Assembly (NCBI GenBank): GCA_937941715.1
Contig: CALDGX010000232.1
Span: 1 to 64,000, forward strand
Length of the DNA: 64,000 nucleotides
Origin: an uncultured Chloracidobacterium sp.
Lineage (GTDB): Bacteria; Acidobacteriota; Blastocatellia; Pyrinomonadales; Pyrinomonadaceae
Reading direction: 5' to 3'
The notes under the pieces are model-generated. The model made no database searches and had not been told where the DNA came from. It worked only from the letters and a program-made list of their open reading frames with translations. Of the stretch, positions 43,023 through 52,820 are shown in pieces (the first letter of the stretch is position 1; every line of letters begins with the position of its first letter). The translations under genes and the position numbers were made by a program.

Positions 43023-46000
43023 TCACGGCAGATACGATCTCGGGATCGGCGTGTCGGAGGCGAGCCCGAAGGCGATAGCGGTGAATCCGGCCGTCGAGCG
43101 GTTGAGGTACCACGTTCCCGCGCGAAACACCGCCTGATCGTCCTTGCCGTCGCCGTCATAATCGCCCGGAACCGGTACGTCGCCGTTAAGTCCGAAGGCC
43201 GACGCCGAATACTGTCCGTTTGAGCTGTTGAGGCGATGCCAGACGCCGTTTGACGGCCTGAACACGGCGATGTCCTGTTTGCCGTCGCCGTCGTAATCGG
43301 CCGGCACGGCGAGATCGTCGGCAAGCCCGAATGCCATCGCGAAAAACTGTCCGTTCGAACTGTTGAGCCGATACCAGACACCCGTCGACGGCCGCCAGAC
43401 GGCAATGTCGTCCTTGCGGTCGCCGTCATAGTCCCCGGCGGTGGGTTTGTCGCCCGCGAGTCCAAACTGATAGGCGTTAAAGGCCCCACTGCTGCTTGCC
43501 ATCCAATACCAAACGCCCGTCGAAGGCCGCCACAGAGCTAGGTCGTCCTTGCCGTCGCCGTCAAAATCGCCAGCCTGAGGAATATCGCCGCTGCTGCCGA
43601 AAGCGTAGGCGAAGAATTGTCCGTTGCCGCTGTTCAGCCGGTACCAAACACCTGTCGAGGGCCGCCACACGGCGACATCGGCCTTGCCGTCGCCGTCAAA
43701 ATCGCCCGGCGTCGGTATGTCGGACGAAAGCCCGAAGTTCAACGCGGTAAATCCTGACGTCGAGCGGCTCAGATACCAATTGCCGTCCGCCGGCCTGAAG
43801 ACCGATACATCCGTTCGCCGGTCGCCGTCAAAATCAGCCCTTACGCGGGCAAAATTATCGACGATCACGCAATTGTAGTTGCCGCTGACCTGTACCGTAT
43901 CGATCCACCAGCCGAGGGCGGCGGTATTATTGTCGGCGCCGAAACGCCAGCGAAATTGGACATTCTGGCCCGCCGCCGCAGCCGGCAGGAGGGCGACCGT
44001 GGTTATGTAACCGCCCGACGATCCGCTCCACGCGGCTCGGTTTGAGAGAGGATTGTTGGTGCCGCTGCCGAGCGTGCCGTTATAGCCGTTCTGCAAGAAT
44101 GTCCCGCCGGCCGCCGTCAGGTCCTGAAAGCCGCCGCCCGCGATGCTGATCTCGAGCAGGCCGCCGTCCCATCCGCCTTCGGTCTCAAACCGGTGCCGGA
44201 ACGATACAGTTGCCGCCGGCGAAGTGATCGCGACCGGCAGCGACGTCAGATCGGTGCCGCCGCCGACCGTATCGGGGTCAAGCGCGAATGCCGCTGTCGT
44301 GCCCGAGTCGGGCGAATTCGTCGTGGTGACAAAGGCGATCCCGCTCTGCAGCACGGTCGATGCCCAACCCACCGGAACGTTCGGCACTGAAACGCTGTCA
44401 AAATTCTCGGTAAATGTCGTGACCGGCTGGCCGATAATGATCCGCCGCACGACGCTTACCGGCCCGAGGCTGCTCGTCACGTTCAACGTGAGCGAAAGCG
44501 ACGTGCCGCACTGTGAACCGGCCGGGACGGTGTAGCTTATTGCCTGAGTGACCGTCGAACCGCTGGCGATAGTGCCGTAGTTCGCCGAACCGCCGCCAAC
44601 GATCTGTACCGAAACTCCCGACGCCGTTTGTCCCGTCGAGTTCGTGATGGGGACGTTCAGCGAGATCGTCTCGCCGGGGTCGGGATAACCGTTGCCGTTG
44701 CCGGTCGGATCGGCGACTGTCAGGCTTGGCGACTGGGTCAGATTCGGCAATTCAAACGATTCGGTGACGCGCGTATCGCCCGCCCCGCTGCCGCTGTTCT
44801 GAATGCTCGCCGTGCTTCCCATTCCGCGGATCGCAAATCCGGCCCAGACGTCAGCGACATCGGCGGCCGCCTCGGGCGCCAGCGAACTCGCCTGCGCGGC
44901 CGCAAGTATCGCGTCGCGTTCGCTCAGGAACGTCGGAGCGAGCGGAGCCAGCTTCATCCCGTCGGTGACGAGCTGAAGGACCTTTCGGTTGCCGGCCGCC
45001 CACCCAAGCCGCGTGATCATCCGGGCACGGACCTCCCACAGAGCACTGCTCCAGATCTCGCCGAGGTTGTGAACGGCGTCGGCGGTCGACGACCCGAACG
45101 GGCCGCGCGGAAACGCACCGTCATTAAGGTTTATCTGCGTCGCGTCGGCGTCGGCAAACGTAAGCGGGTTGTGCGGCAGGTTGCCGGGCCCGCCGGTAAA
45201 CGCCCGAACGGCCTTTGGAAAGCGGCGAATGCCGTAATAGTAGTTGTTGACCGTGCCGCCGGCTCCCAGATAGGTGTCGTAGCTGCCGGTCGTGTAAATG
45301 CCGTTGATCGGGTCGCCCGGTTCGGATAGCAGTGCGTGTCCGTAAAAATCGGACCAGCCCTCACCCATTCCCCGCGACATATTTATCGAAAGCCCGCTGC
45401 CGTTGCCGTGCAGTCGGTTCGACAGGCCGTGCGTATGTTCGTGGATAACGACGTCGGCGTCGACATTGCCGTCGATGTCGGGGTTCGGCCCCGTCCAGAT
45501 GTACATCTGCATCCGCGGCCGCGAGCCGTCGGCGGGCGTCGAAAAATTAGCGTTGTTCGTACCCGATGAATCTTGGCCCTCGCCCCTCACGCGGTCGTTC
45601 TCCGCGCCGCCGCGGCCGAAATTGCTGTTTTGGAAGTTGAGTGCCTGTTCCGTGAAACCAAGGCGGTACAGCTCGTCGTGGTACCAGTTGCAGATATAGA
45701 ACAACTGCGTGGTCGAGCCCTGCTGAAACGTACTGCCCGGATAGGTCTGGGTGACCGGCACCGGAGCCTCGCCGCTGTTGGTGTTCGGGTCGAGCGGCGA
45801 GTAGGTAAATTGGAACACTCGTCCGGTTCCGACAGCTTCACTCGACGCGTCGACACCGTCCGCTCCGTCACGGTCGAGCCCGGCCTGCACGGCGTTGCCG
45901 TCGGTGATATTCACGCCATCGGTGATCCAGCCAAGGTTGTTGAATGTGTACGGGGCTTCGTTTCCGACCCGCGTGACCGAGGCCCTACCGATCGCCGGCC

Positions 46001-47051
46001 CCTGGACGCCGTTTGGGGCAACCGGGCCGGGCGTCAGCGGAAACGGGTTGTCGGCGACGTTGATCATCGCGTTCGGGTTGGTATAAACGCCATAGGTCGC
46101 CGATTGGGTCTGATCCTCGGTGATGTTCTTACGCCAGAGCAGAGTGCCGGATGCCGCATCGACTATCACGTAAAATGCGTTGACCGGCTGCCAGATCAGG
46201 ACTCGCCATGCCGGCGTAACCACGCCGGGCTCGGTCGGAAAGTACATTTTTTCGGCCGTTGTCGCCGAATCACCGCGGCCGAATACGGCCCGCAGGTCGC
46301 CGGATGCGGCGGCGTCCGGCGTCAGGTCGAGGCGTGCGGCGTCAATGGAGATGTGTCCGGCCGCCGCCCTGACGGCGTCGAGAGGCGAACCAAAATCGGC
46401 CGTCGCCGAACTCTCATCGACACCGGGTGCGAGATTGTTAATGACGCGCACGATCTCGCCGTTTCGTGTGAAGCCGGCCTTGACCTCACCTCTGAAAACC
46501 GGAATTCCGCCGATCCGCTGTTCGAGGACCGCAAAGCCGAGATCGCCATTCGGGTTTGCGTAATCGGCAGTGACCTTCAACCCGGCGATGACGTCCGGCC
46601 CGACACCGATAAGCGGCGCGTTGGCGCTCAAAAAGCGTTTCAGCGAATCGGCGCGTTTTTCGCCCGACGGCCCGGTCAGGAATGACCTGCCGGCCGTCAT
46701 ATCGGTCCCGATCACTTCGGGGATCCGAATGTCTTCGTTGTACTCGATCCTCAGCGTCGGCACCGAACGGCGCAGACGTTTTTCACCCGCTGCAAAATCG
46801 TCCAGAATGTCCGCGGTGTCAGATGCCGTGCGTCCCGCCCCGGTTCGAAAGGCGGTGACCTTATCGACCGCTTCACGGTCGGTGCGAATGTCGTAATTCG
46901 GCAATTGCGGGTCGTGGCTCTCGGTGCGAACGAGCAGGCCCTTTGCCGCCCGCGTTCCGAATATGAACGGCGAAACAATTGCGAGCGTGAGCACTGTCAG
47001 TGCAAAGATCGTGGCGAAAGCGTTGCGAAAACTCGTTGTTGGTGTGGACAT
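43023..47051 (-). CDS. M36 fungalysin metalloprotease with VCBS repeats (second copy)
   Basis: A 1342-residue paralogue of the preceding protease. An N-terminal signal segment (ATIFALTVLTLAIVSPFIFG) precedes an FTP-type propeptide (for example IGGIPVFRGEVKAGFTRNGE, also nearly word-for-word in copy 1). The M36 catalytic domain has HEHTH near residue 540 and GEGWSDFYGHALL after it. A MAM/choice-of-anchor beta domain follows, then about seven FG-GAP/VCBS repeats (DFDGDGKADVAVWRPSTGVWYRLNS) up to the C-terminus. It lacks the P domain of copy 1. The repeats within this gene are much alike, so recent repeat expansion is likely. It is probably secreted. The start is the ATG at 47051; no strong Shine-Dalgarno. 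Confidence 0.87.
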   Translation of the reverse strand: MSTPTTSFRNAFATIFALTVLTLAIVSPFIFGTRAAKGLLVRTESHDPQLPNYDIRTDREAVDKVTAFRTGAGRTASDTADILDDFAAGEKRLRRSVPTLRIEYNEDIRIPEVIGTDMTAGRSFLTGPSGEKRADSLKRFLSANAPLIGVGPDVIAGLKVTADYANPNGDLGFAVLEQRIGGIPVFRGEVKAGFTRNGEIVRVINNLAPGVDESSATADFGSPLDAVRAAAGHISIDAARLDLTPDAAASGDLRAVFGRGDSATTAEKMYFPTEPGVVTPAWRVLIWQPVNAFYVIVDAASGTLLWRKNITEDQTQSATYGVYTNPNAMINVADNPFPLTPGPVAPNGVQGPAIGRASVTRVGNEAPYTFNNLGWITDGVNITDGNAVQAGLDRDGADGVDASSEAVGTGRVFQFTYSPLDPNTNSGEAPVPVTQTYPGSTFQQGSTTQLFYICNWYHDELYRLGFTEQALNFQNSNFGRGGAENDRVRGEGQDSSGTNNANFSTPADGSRPRMQMYIWTGPNPDIDGNVDADVVIHEHTHGLSNRLHGNGSGLSINMSRGMGEGWSDFYGHALLSEPGDPINGIYTTGSYDTYLGAGGTVNNYYYGIRRFPKAVRAFTGGPGNLPHNPLTFADADATQINLNDGAFPRGPFGSSTADAVHNLGEIWSSALWEVRARMITRLGWAAGNRKVLQLVTDGMKLAPLAPTFLSERDAILAAAQASSLAPEAAADVADVWAGFAIRGMGSTASIQNSGSGAGDTRVTESFELPNLTQSPSLTVADPTGNGNGYPDPGETISLNVPITNSTGQTASGVSVQIVGGGSANYGTIASGSTVTQAISYTVPAGSQCGTSLSLTLNVTSSLGPVSVVRRIIIGQPVTTFTENFDSVSVPNVPVGWASTVLQSGIAFVTTTNSPDSGTTAAFALDPDTVGGGTDLTSLPVAITSPAATVSFRHRFETEGGWDGGLLEISIAGGGFQDLTAAGGTFLQNGYNGTLGSGTNNPLSNRAAWSGSSGGYITTVALLPAAAAGQNVQFRWRFGADNNTAALGWWIDTVQVSGNYNCVIVDNFARVRADFDGDRRTDVSVFRPADGNWYLSRSTSGFTALNFGLSSDIPTPGDFDGDGKADVAVWRPSTGVWYRLNSGNGQFFAYAFGSSGDIPQAGDFDGDGKDDLALWRPSTGVWYWMASSSGAFNAYQFGLAGDKPTAGDYDGDRKDDIAVWRPSTGVWYRLNSSNGQFFAMAFGLADDLAVPADYDGDGKQDIAVFRPSNGVWHRLNSSNGQYSASAFGLNGDVPVPGDYDGDGKDDQAVFRAGTWYLNRSTAGFTAIAFGLASDTPIPRSYLP

Positions 47052-47217
47052 TTTGGAAAACTGCCTTGGCGTTGCGGATCAAAATGACTCCGCAGATCGA
47101 AAAAAGAATAAGAAAGCACTAATATCGAACAATAGGGAGATCTGATCGGCGCAAACTCAATACTTAACAGTTAACCCTCGCTAAGTCAATGAATTGAGCG
47201 TTGTGCTCCCCTGTTCT

Positions 47218-49206
47218 ATGACCCAGACAACGGATGACAAGATCTTCGGGCCCGATGGCCTGATCTCGCAGTTTCATGACAACTATGAATACCGCGAGGG
47301 CCAGGTGCGCATGGCAAACGCCATCGCTGTTGCCTTTGAAGAAAAAAAGCACCTTATAGTCGAGGCCGGAACCGGGACCGGCAAGACGCTTGCTTATCTC
47401 GTGCCGGCGATCGCCGCGTCGATCAAGCACAACCGCCGGATCATAATCTCGACCGGCACCAAGAACCTGCAGGAACAACTGATGGAAAAGGACATCCCGT
47501 TCCTGCAAAAGATACTTCCGACAAAATTCACCGCGTCCTATATGAAGGGCCGGTCAAATTACGCCTGTATCTACCGGATACACAAGTCGGACGATCAGCC
47601 GATACTCGACGGCATCGACGAGGTGGACCATTTCAACGAGGTCCGCGAATGGTCGCGCGAGACCGAGACCGGCGACCGCGCCGAACTGACCTATTTGCCC
47701 GAAAATCTGCCTTTCTGGAGCCGGGTGAACGCCAAGAGCGAGACGTGCATCGGCCAGAAATGCCCCGATTTTGAGCCCTGTTTTATAACGCGTATGCGTG
47801 CACGGGCCGAGTCTGCCGATATAGTGATCGTCAATCACCATCTGTTCTTTGCCGACCTCAACGTGCGCGGCAACCAGTTTGGCAAGGTCCTGCCCGATTA
47901 CGGAGCTGTTATTTTTGACGAGGCGCACCTGATCGAGGATATCGCCGCCGACTACTTTGGGTTTCAAACGTCAAATTTCCAGATCGACGAGATCGCCCGC
48001 GACGCCTCGACATTGCCGATCGCCGATGCGATCGCGGTAGCCGGCATCACCAAGGCGTCCGCCAAGGTTGCCGGCCTGGCAGAGCAGTTTTGGGCACGCT
48101 TCACTCAGGGACGCGGCGGCGACGGCCGTTTTCCGCTCGTTGCCGACGCGTTTGCCGTCCGCGGGCGTAACGGCGAACCCGAGCCGACATCGCACGGCGA
48201 GGCGTATCACGCCCTTGACGACGCATTGTCGCGTCTTGAGAATGACGTCGACGTATTCTCGGAAAAGCTGCCTGAGGCGGAAAGCCTCGTCCGCCGCGTT
48301 CGCCAGTGCCGCTTCGACCTGGACTTTATAATCAAGCAGGCTGACCGCAATTACGTTTACTGGCTAGAGCGCCGGGGCCGCGGTGTCTTTTTACAGGCGT
48401 CGCCGGTCGACGTTTCGTCGCTGCTGCAGGACAAGCTTTTCGAAAAGGTCGAGACGTGCGTGCTAACCTCGGCGACGCTCTCGACGAACGGCGGATTCAG
48501 CTTTATCCGCAACCGTCTCGGGCTGCCGCCGGGAACGACCGATTCGCTTGTCGCCCCGTCTTCATTTGATTACCAGAGCCAGGCGATCGTTTATTTGCCA
48601 AAGGCGATGCCCGACCCGCGTGCGGCCGAGTTTACCCAGATCGCGGCCGCCGAGATCGTCAATATCCTCCACTCGACGCAAGGCCGGGCCTTCGTACTCT
48701 GTACCAGCAACTCGTCGATGAAAGCGCTTTTCGAGCTCGTTTCGTCGCGGGTCGGCTACCCGTGCTTTCTTCAGGGAACGATGTCAAAGACCGGCTTGCT
48801 TGAGCGATTTCGCGCCACGGCGAACGCTGTATTGTTCGCCACATCGAGCTTCTGGCAGGGCGTCGACGTCCAGGGCGACCAGCTTTCGTGCGTGATAATC
48901 GACAAGCTTCCGTTCGCCGTTCCGACCGATCCGCTTGTCGCGGCACGCGCCAAGTTCATCGACGACAACGGCGGCCGCTCGTTCTTTGATTACAGCGTTC
49001 CGCAGGCCGTGATATCGCTCAAGCAGGGGATCGGCCGACTGATCCGCAGCAGTACCGACCGCGGCGTTATCGCGATTCTCGATCCGCGGCTTCGGACGAA
49101 ATCGTACGGCCGCGACTTTCTCGCCAGCCTGCCGCGGATGCGCATAACGTCGGATCTAAGCGACGTACGGCAAATATTTCAGCAATACGACGATCGTGCC
49201 GTATAA
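47218..49206 (+). CDS. DinG/XPD-family ATP-dependent DNA helicase
   Basis: About 662 residues from the ATG at 47218 (a TTG at 47194 would add eight). It is a superfamily-2 iron-sulphur helicase. Walker A is EAGTGTGKTLAYL, DEAH is VIFDEAHLIED, and four cysteines of the 4Fe-4S module are seen (YACIYR, then CIGQKCPDFEPC). Motif III/IV are LTSATLS and FVLCTSNSSMKALF, motif V is FATSSFWQGVDVQGD and motif VI is QGIGRLIRSSTDRG. DinG-type enzymes unwind R-loops and damaged DNA 5'-3'. The spacing of the cysteines is as in the family, so the cluster is probably intact. queD starts 14 nt downstream. Confidence 0.88.
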   Translation: MTQTTDDKIFGPDGLISQFHDNYEYREGQVRMANAIAVAFEEKKHLIVEAGTGTGKTLAYLVPAIAASIKHNRRIIISTGTKNLQEQLMEKDIPFLQKILPTKFTASYMKGRSNYACIYRIHKSDDQPILDGIDEVDHFNEVREWSRETETGDRAELTYLPENLPFWSRVNAKSETCIGQKCPDFEPCFITRMRARAESADIVIVNHHLFFADLNVRGNQFGKVLPDYGAVIFDEAHLIEDIAADYFGFQTSNFQIDEIARDASTLPIADAIAVAGITKASAKVAGLAEQFWARFTQGRGGDGRFPLVADAFAVRGRNGEPEPTSHGEAYHALDDALSRLENDVDVFSEKLPEAESLVRRVRQCRFDLDFIIKQADRNYVYWLERRGRGVFLQASPVDVSSLLQDKLFEKVETCVLTSATLSTNGGFSFIRNRLGLPPGTTDSLVAPSSFDYQSQAIVYLPKAMPDPRAAEFTQIAAAEIVNILHSTQGRAFVLCTSNSSMKALFELVSSRVGYPCFLQGTMSKTGLLERFRATANAVLFATSSFWQGVDVQGDQLSCVIIDKLPFAVPTDPLVAARAKFIDDNGGRSFFDYSVPQAVISLKQGIGRLIRSSTDRGVIAILDPRLRTKSYGRDFLASLPRMRITSDLSDVRQIFQQYDDRAV

Positions 49207-49220
49207 TGCAGTGATACGTT

Positions 49221-49604
49221 ATGTCAGCTTTTTTTGAAGTAATGATCGAGCGCAATTTCAGCAGCGCGCACCAGCTGCGGGGCTACAAGGGGAAATGCGA
49301 GAACCTGCACGGACACAATTACAAGATCGAGATCTTCGCCCGCGGCCGTGAGCTTAACAATATCGGCCTGTTGATCGATTTCGGCGACCTTAAGGCGGCT
49401 GCGGACGAGATCGTCAAATACCTCGATCATCGCAACCTGAACGAACTGCCGCCGTTTGACGAGGAACTGAACCCGTCGGCCGAGAATCTCGCCCGCTACT
49501 TTCTGGAGTACGTCAACAGCCGCGTCGGGGACGACCGCGTCAGCGTATATAAGGTCCGTTGTTACGAAACCCCGACCAGTGTTGCTACGTATCAGCTCGA
49601 CTAA
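49221..49604 (+). CDS. queD: 6-carboxy-tetrahydropterin synthase (QueD/PTPS family)
   Basis: A 127-residue enzyme that turns 7,8-dihydroneopterin triphosphate into 6-carboxy-tetrahydropterin in queuosine/7-deazaguanine synthesis. The zinc histidines are in FSSAHQLRGYKG and LHGHNYKIEI, the catalytic Cys is in KGKCENLHG, and a DHRNLNELPPF region and an acidic C-terminal YETPTSVATYQL complete the family pattern. 6-Pyruvoyl-tetrahydropterin synthase is the close alternative; the short Cys-x-x-x-H-G-H spacing fits QueD. No other que gene lies in the window. It follows the helicase by 14 nt. Confidence 0.87.
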   Translation: MSAFFEVMIERNFSSAHQLRGYKGKCENLHGHNYKIEIFARGRELNNIGLLIDFGDLKAAADEIVKYLDHRNLNELPPFDEELNPSAENLARYFLEYVNSRVGDDRVSVYKVRCYETPTSVATYQLD

Positions 49605-49634
49605 GCTATAATTTTGACTGGGAGATCCACGATT

Positions 49635-52340
49635 ATGAAACACCTTTTGACCGCCCTGTTGTTTGCCGCCGTCAGCGGTTCTGCCGCCTTTGCTCAGGCT
49701 CCGTCCGGATCGATCCGCGGGACCGTCGTCGATCAGAACGGCGACGTCGTGACAGGTGCACGCGTCGAACTGCGCGAGATACGAACCTCCTCGAAACAGT
49801 TGTATGTCGCGGACGCTGTCGGCGGATTTGCCTTCAAAGACCTCGTCCCGGGCCGTTACGAGATCACAGTCGACGCCAACGGTTTCGGCCGCCTGATAAA
49901 GCCGATCCTGGTTACACCTTCGGCGATCTCAGGGCTCGAGCTTCGATTGTCGGTAGGCGAGACAAATTTGGTGGTCAGCGCTGAGATCGGCGGTCGGCAG
50001 GAAAGGCAAAATATCCCTCAGGCGGTCAACGTCATCTCGTCCGAGCGCATTCTACAGCGGTCAACGTCGGTCCTGGCACAGGTCGGCAAAGAAGAAGCGG
50101 GACTAAACGTTCAGATGACGAGCCCGACCATCGGGGCGATCGTCGTCCGCGGACTGACCGGCAAGAACGTCGTCAATTATGTCGACGGCGTGCGGTACAC
50201 CAACGGAGCCCAGCGCGGCGGCATCAATACTTTCTTCAACCTCAATGACGGTTCCAATCTTTCGGCCATCGAAGTGCTTCGCGGCCCAAACGGCGCTCAG
50301 TACGGCAGCGATTCGCTCGGCGGCACCGTCAACTTGGTCACCAAGTTCGCCCGCTTCGGCGATGATAAGGCTGAATTTCACGGCGAATTCAACCCGAGTT
50401 TTTCGTCGGCCAACCGCGGATTCGGCAGTTCGGCGTTCCTGAGCTATGGCACCAACAAACTCGGCGGCTATATCAGCCTTAACGGCCGCCGTGCCAACAC
50501 GCTGCGGACCGCCAAGGGACTCGATACCCATTCAGCGATCACGCGATTCCTCGGCCTGCCGTCCGACGTCCTTTATGACCGAAACCCGGACACGGGCTTT
50601 ACGCAGTACGGCGGAGCGGCCCGCCTCAACTATGCTCCGCGTCCCGACAGCCAGTTCATTTTCTATTATCAACGTGGCCAGCAGGACGGCGGCAAGCGGT
50701 TTGACCAACTGCTCGGCGGCGACGGCAACCTGATCGCCGACCTTCGCAACCTGATGCTGGATTTCGGCTATGCGCGGTTCGTCAAACAGCGTTTAGGCTG
50801 GTTCGACTCGGCGTCCTTCACGGTTTCGTACAACAGCCAACGCGAAGAGCGCGTAAATCAGGGCGGCCAGGGCAATCCCTTCGGCGACATCACGCACCAG
50901 TATGAGCGTACTTCGACCACCGGATTCAGCTTTTTCCTGGACAAGCAGCTGCCGAAACGCAACACATTCCTGATCGGCGGTGACTTTTACGGCGAACAGA
51001 TCAACTCGCCCGCGTTCATCGTCAATCCCGTGACCAATGTGACGACGCTTTCGCGGCCTCGAGTGCCGGACGAAGCCCGATTCAACTCGGCCGGGATATT
51101 TATCCAAAACGCCTGGCAGGCGATACCCGACCGCTTGCGGATCACCGGAGCGCTGCGTTACGGCGGTATGCGTTATAGCGCCAAGGGCTCGGACGCCCCG
51201 ATCGTCGCCGGACGTCCGCTGTGGGCGAGCGACAGCCTTCGCACAGCCGATTGGTCCGGACGCCTCGGGATGGTCGCCCGCCTGGCCCGGCAGTTTCGTC
51301 TCGCGTTCAACTACGGCCGCGGGTTCCGCTACCCGAGCATGACCGACCTCGGTACTTTGGGACTGACGGGTGACGGTTTCGAGGTCGACTATCTCGCTTC
51401 GCAAAGGCTCGGCGGTACTATCGGCACGACCGCCGGTACAGATGCCGTCTCGACCGGCATACCGGTCGCAAAACAGCGTTCGGAGACCAGCCAGAACTTC
51501 GATTTTTCGGTCCGATACGAAAACCGCCGCTTTGACACCGAATTTACGGCGTTCCTGCTCGATATAAACAGTGCGATAACCAAGCAGGCGCTGATCCTGC
51601 CGGCGGGTTCGGTCGGACAACTTCTCGGCAGCGAACCGATCACTTCGCAGCTGCCGAGCGGTGCGGTCTTTGTCGGCCTTTCGACGTCGCCGGTGCTTGT
51701 CCGTGCCAACTTCACGGATGCTCGATTGTACGGATTTGAGTACGAGGCTGAGGGGCGAATCAACGACAACTGGTCGGCCCGGGGCAATTTCACCTACATT
51801 CACGCGGCTGACAAGGACACCGGACTGCCGCCGAACATCGAGGGCGGAACGCCGCCGCCAACGGCGTTTCTGAGTCTCAAATACTCGCGATCGAAATTTT
51901 GGGTGGAATTTTACTCGACACTTGCCGCCGAACAAGGCCGCTTATCGAGCCTCGACCTTTCGGATCGCCGCACCGGCGCCGCCCGCTCAAGGGCGCAGAT
52001 CGAAAACTACTTTCGCCGTGGAGCATGCGTCCAGGGGCTGACGTTTAATGCAGCCGGTACGTGCAACGCTAGCGTGGGCACTTATACGCTGCGTTCGACC
52101 GGCGAGAATATCACGCAGGTTCTGACGCGCGTGCTCGGGCCGACATTCGCGACGGCGCCGATGTTCACGTCGCTGCCGGCTTACGGGCTGGCGAACGTTC
52201 GCGGCGGCATCAACGCCGCTGAAAAGGTGACTATCTTTTGGGCGTTCGAGAATATTTTTGACCAGCAGTATCGCAATCCGAGTTGGGGCATCGACGGTGC
52301 CGGCCGCAGCTTTACCGCGCAGCTGCGATACAGGTTTTAG
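49635..52340 (+). CDS. TonB-dependent outer-membrane receptor
   Basis: About 901 residues from the ATG at 49635, with GGGAGAT just before and a signal peptide after (LLTALLFAAVSGSAAFAQ). Residues ~24-105 are a carboxypeptidase-regulatory-like domain (GSIRGTVVDQNGDVVTGARVELREI, key part GTVVDQNGDVV). The plug domain (about 125-245) shows IVVRGLTGKNVVNYVDGVRY and EVLRGPNGAQYGSDSLGG. The 22-strand barrel runs to a terminal aromatic-rich YRF. It has two extracellular cysteines (RRGACVQGLTFNAAGTCN). The substrate is unknown; siderophore, cobalamin and glycan receptors share this build. It may be co-transcribed with the small exported protein 30 nt downstream. Confidence 0.9.
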   Translation: MKHLLTALLFAAVSGSAAFAQAPSGSIRGTVVDQNGDVVTGARVELREIRTSSKQLYVADAVGGFAFKDLVPGRYEITVDANGFGRLIKPILVTPSAISGLELRLSVGETNLVVSAEIGGRQERQNIPQAVNVISSERILQRSTSVLAQVGKEEAGLNVQMTSPTIGAIVVRGLTGKNVVNYVDGVRYTNGAQRGGINTFFNLNDGSNLSAIEVLRGPNGAQYGSDSLGGTVNLVTKFARFGDDKAEFHGEFNPSFSSANRGFGSSAFLSYGTNKLGGYISLNGRRANTLRTAKGLDTHSAITRFLGLPSDVLYDRNPDTGFTQYGGAARLNYAPRPDSQFIFYYQRGQQDGGKRFDQLLGGDGNLIADLRNLMLDFGYARFVKQRLGWFDSASFTVSYNSQREERVNQGGQGNPFGDITHQYERTSTTGFSFFLDKQLPKRNTFLIGGDFYGEQINSPAFIVNPVTNVTTLSRPRVPDEARFNSAGIFIQNAWQAIPDRLRITGALRYGGMRYSAKGSDAPIVAGRPLWASDSLRTADWSGRLGMVARLARQFRLAFNYGRGFRYPSMTDLGTLGLTGDGFEVDYLASQRLGGTIGTTAGTDAVSTGIPVAKQRSETSQNFDFSVRYENRRFDTEFTAFLLDINSAITKQALILPAGSVGQLLGSEPITSQLPSGAVFVGLSTSPVLVRANFTDARLYGFEYEAEGRINDNWSARGNFTYIHAADKDTGLPPNIEGGTPPPTAFLSLKYSRSKFWVEFYSTLAAEQGRLSSLDLSDRRTGAARSRAQIENYFRRGACVQGLTFNAAGTCNASVGTYTLRSTGENITQVLTRVLGPTFATAPMFTSLPAYGLANVRGGINAAEKVTIFWAFENIFDQQYRNPSWGIDGAGRSFTAQLRYRF

Positions 52341-52370
52341 GCGTAAAATGTCGGTAAGGAGCGATCATTT

Positions 52371-52814
52371 ATGAAGCGTGCATTCGTTTTAGTCGTTCTG
52401 GTAATAGCCGTTACCGCGGCTGCGTCGAGCGTTGCTAACGCCCAGATCAATAAGCCCGCATTACCGGCGAATCTCGACAAATACGTCGGCAAGTACCCGG
52501 ACGGCTTTCTCAACCTTCCGGCCGTCAAGACCCGTCTGCGCAAGCTGCTCGGCACGCGCTACTCAGCGTTTGTGACGTCGTTTGCCGTCCAGATGCCGTT
52601 TCAGAAGGTCGGCGGTTTTTTGTTCACGACCGGCTGCCAGGCGCACTCGTGCTCGCTGAGTGAATCGGCGATCGCCGTTGATATCGCTTCAAAAACGATC
52701 CACGTCGGCATTTATCGTCAGTCAACCAAAGGAAAGTTCTACAACGAAGGCGGAACAGCGACACCCCGGCCGATCGCCGACTGGGCTGACGAACTCGCTG
52801 CCGCCGGCCGATAG
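52371..52814 (+). CDS. Exported Ivy-like (lysozyme-inhibitor-like) small protein
   Basis: A 147-residue protein with a signal peptide (FVLVVLVIAVTAAASSVANA). The mature part of about 123 residues has a CQAHSC loop at residues 89-94, followed by LSESAIAVDIASKTIHVGIY. This layout matches the CKPHDC loop and following strands of Ivy, the inhibitor of vertebrate-type lysozyme, in which the loop histidine plugs the lysozyme active site. The two cysteines could form the same disulphide. The rest (KYPDGFLNLPAVKTRLRKLLG at the front) is less similar, and the family call is from memory of the motif, not a search. A good RBS (AAGGAG) precedes the ATG. Confidence 0.55.
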   Translation: MKRAFVLVVLVIAVTAAASSVANAQINKPALPANLDKYVGKYPDGFLNLPAVKTRLRKLLGTRYSAFVTSFAVQMPFQKVGGFLFTTGCQAHSCSLSESAIAVDIASKTIHVGIYRQSTKGKFYNEGGTATPRPIADWADELAAAGR

Positions 52815-52820
52815 GCGTTG

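Noticed and set aside
45573..46685. A 370-codon open frame opposite the second M36 gene
   Set aside because: Same kind of shadow as in the first M36 gene, at the same place in the paralogue.
36460..47051. Regularly spaced DNA repeats that could be read as a CRISPR array
   Set aside because: They are coding FG-GAP/VCBS repeats (DFDGDGK..) in three genes, in frame and imperfect.
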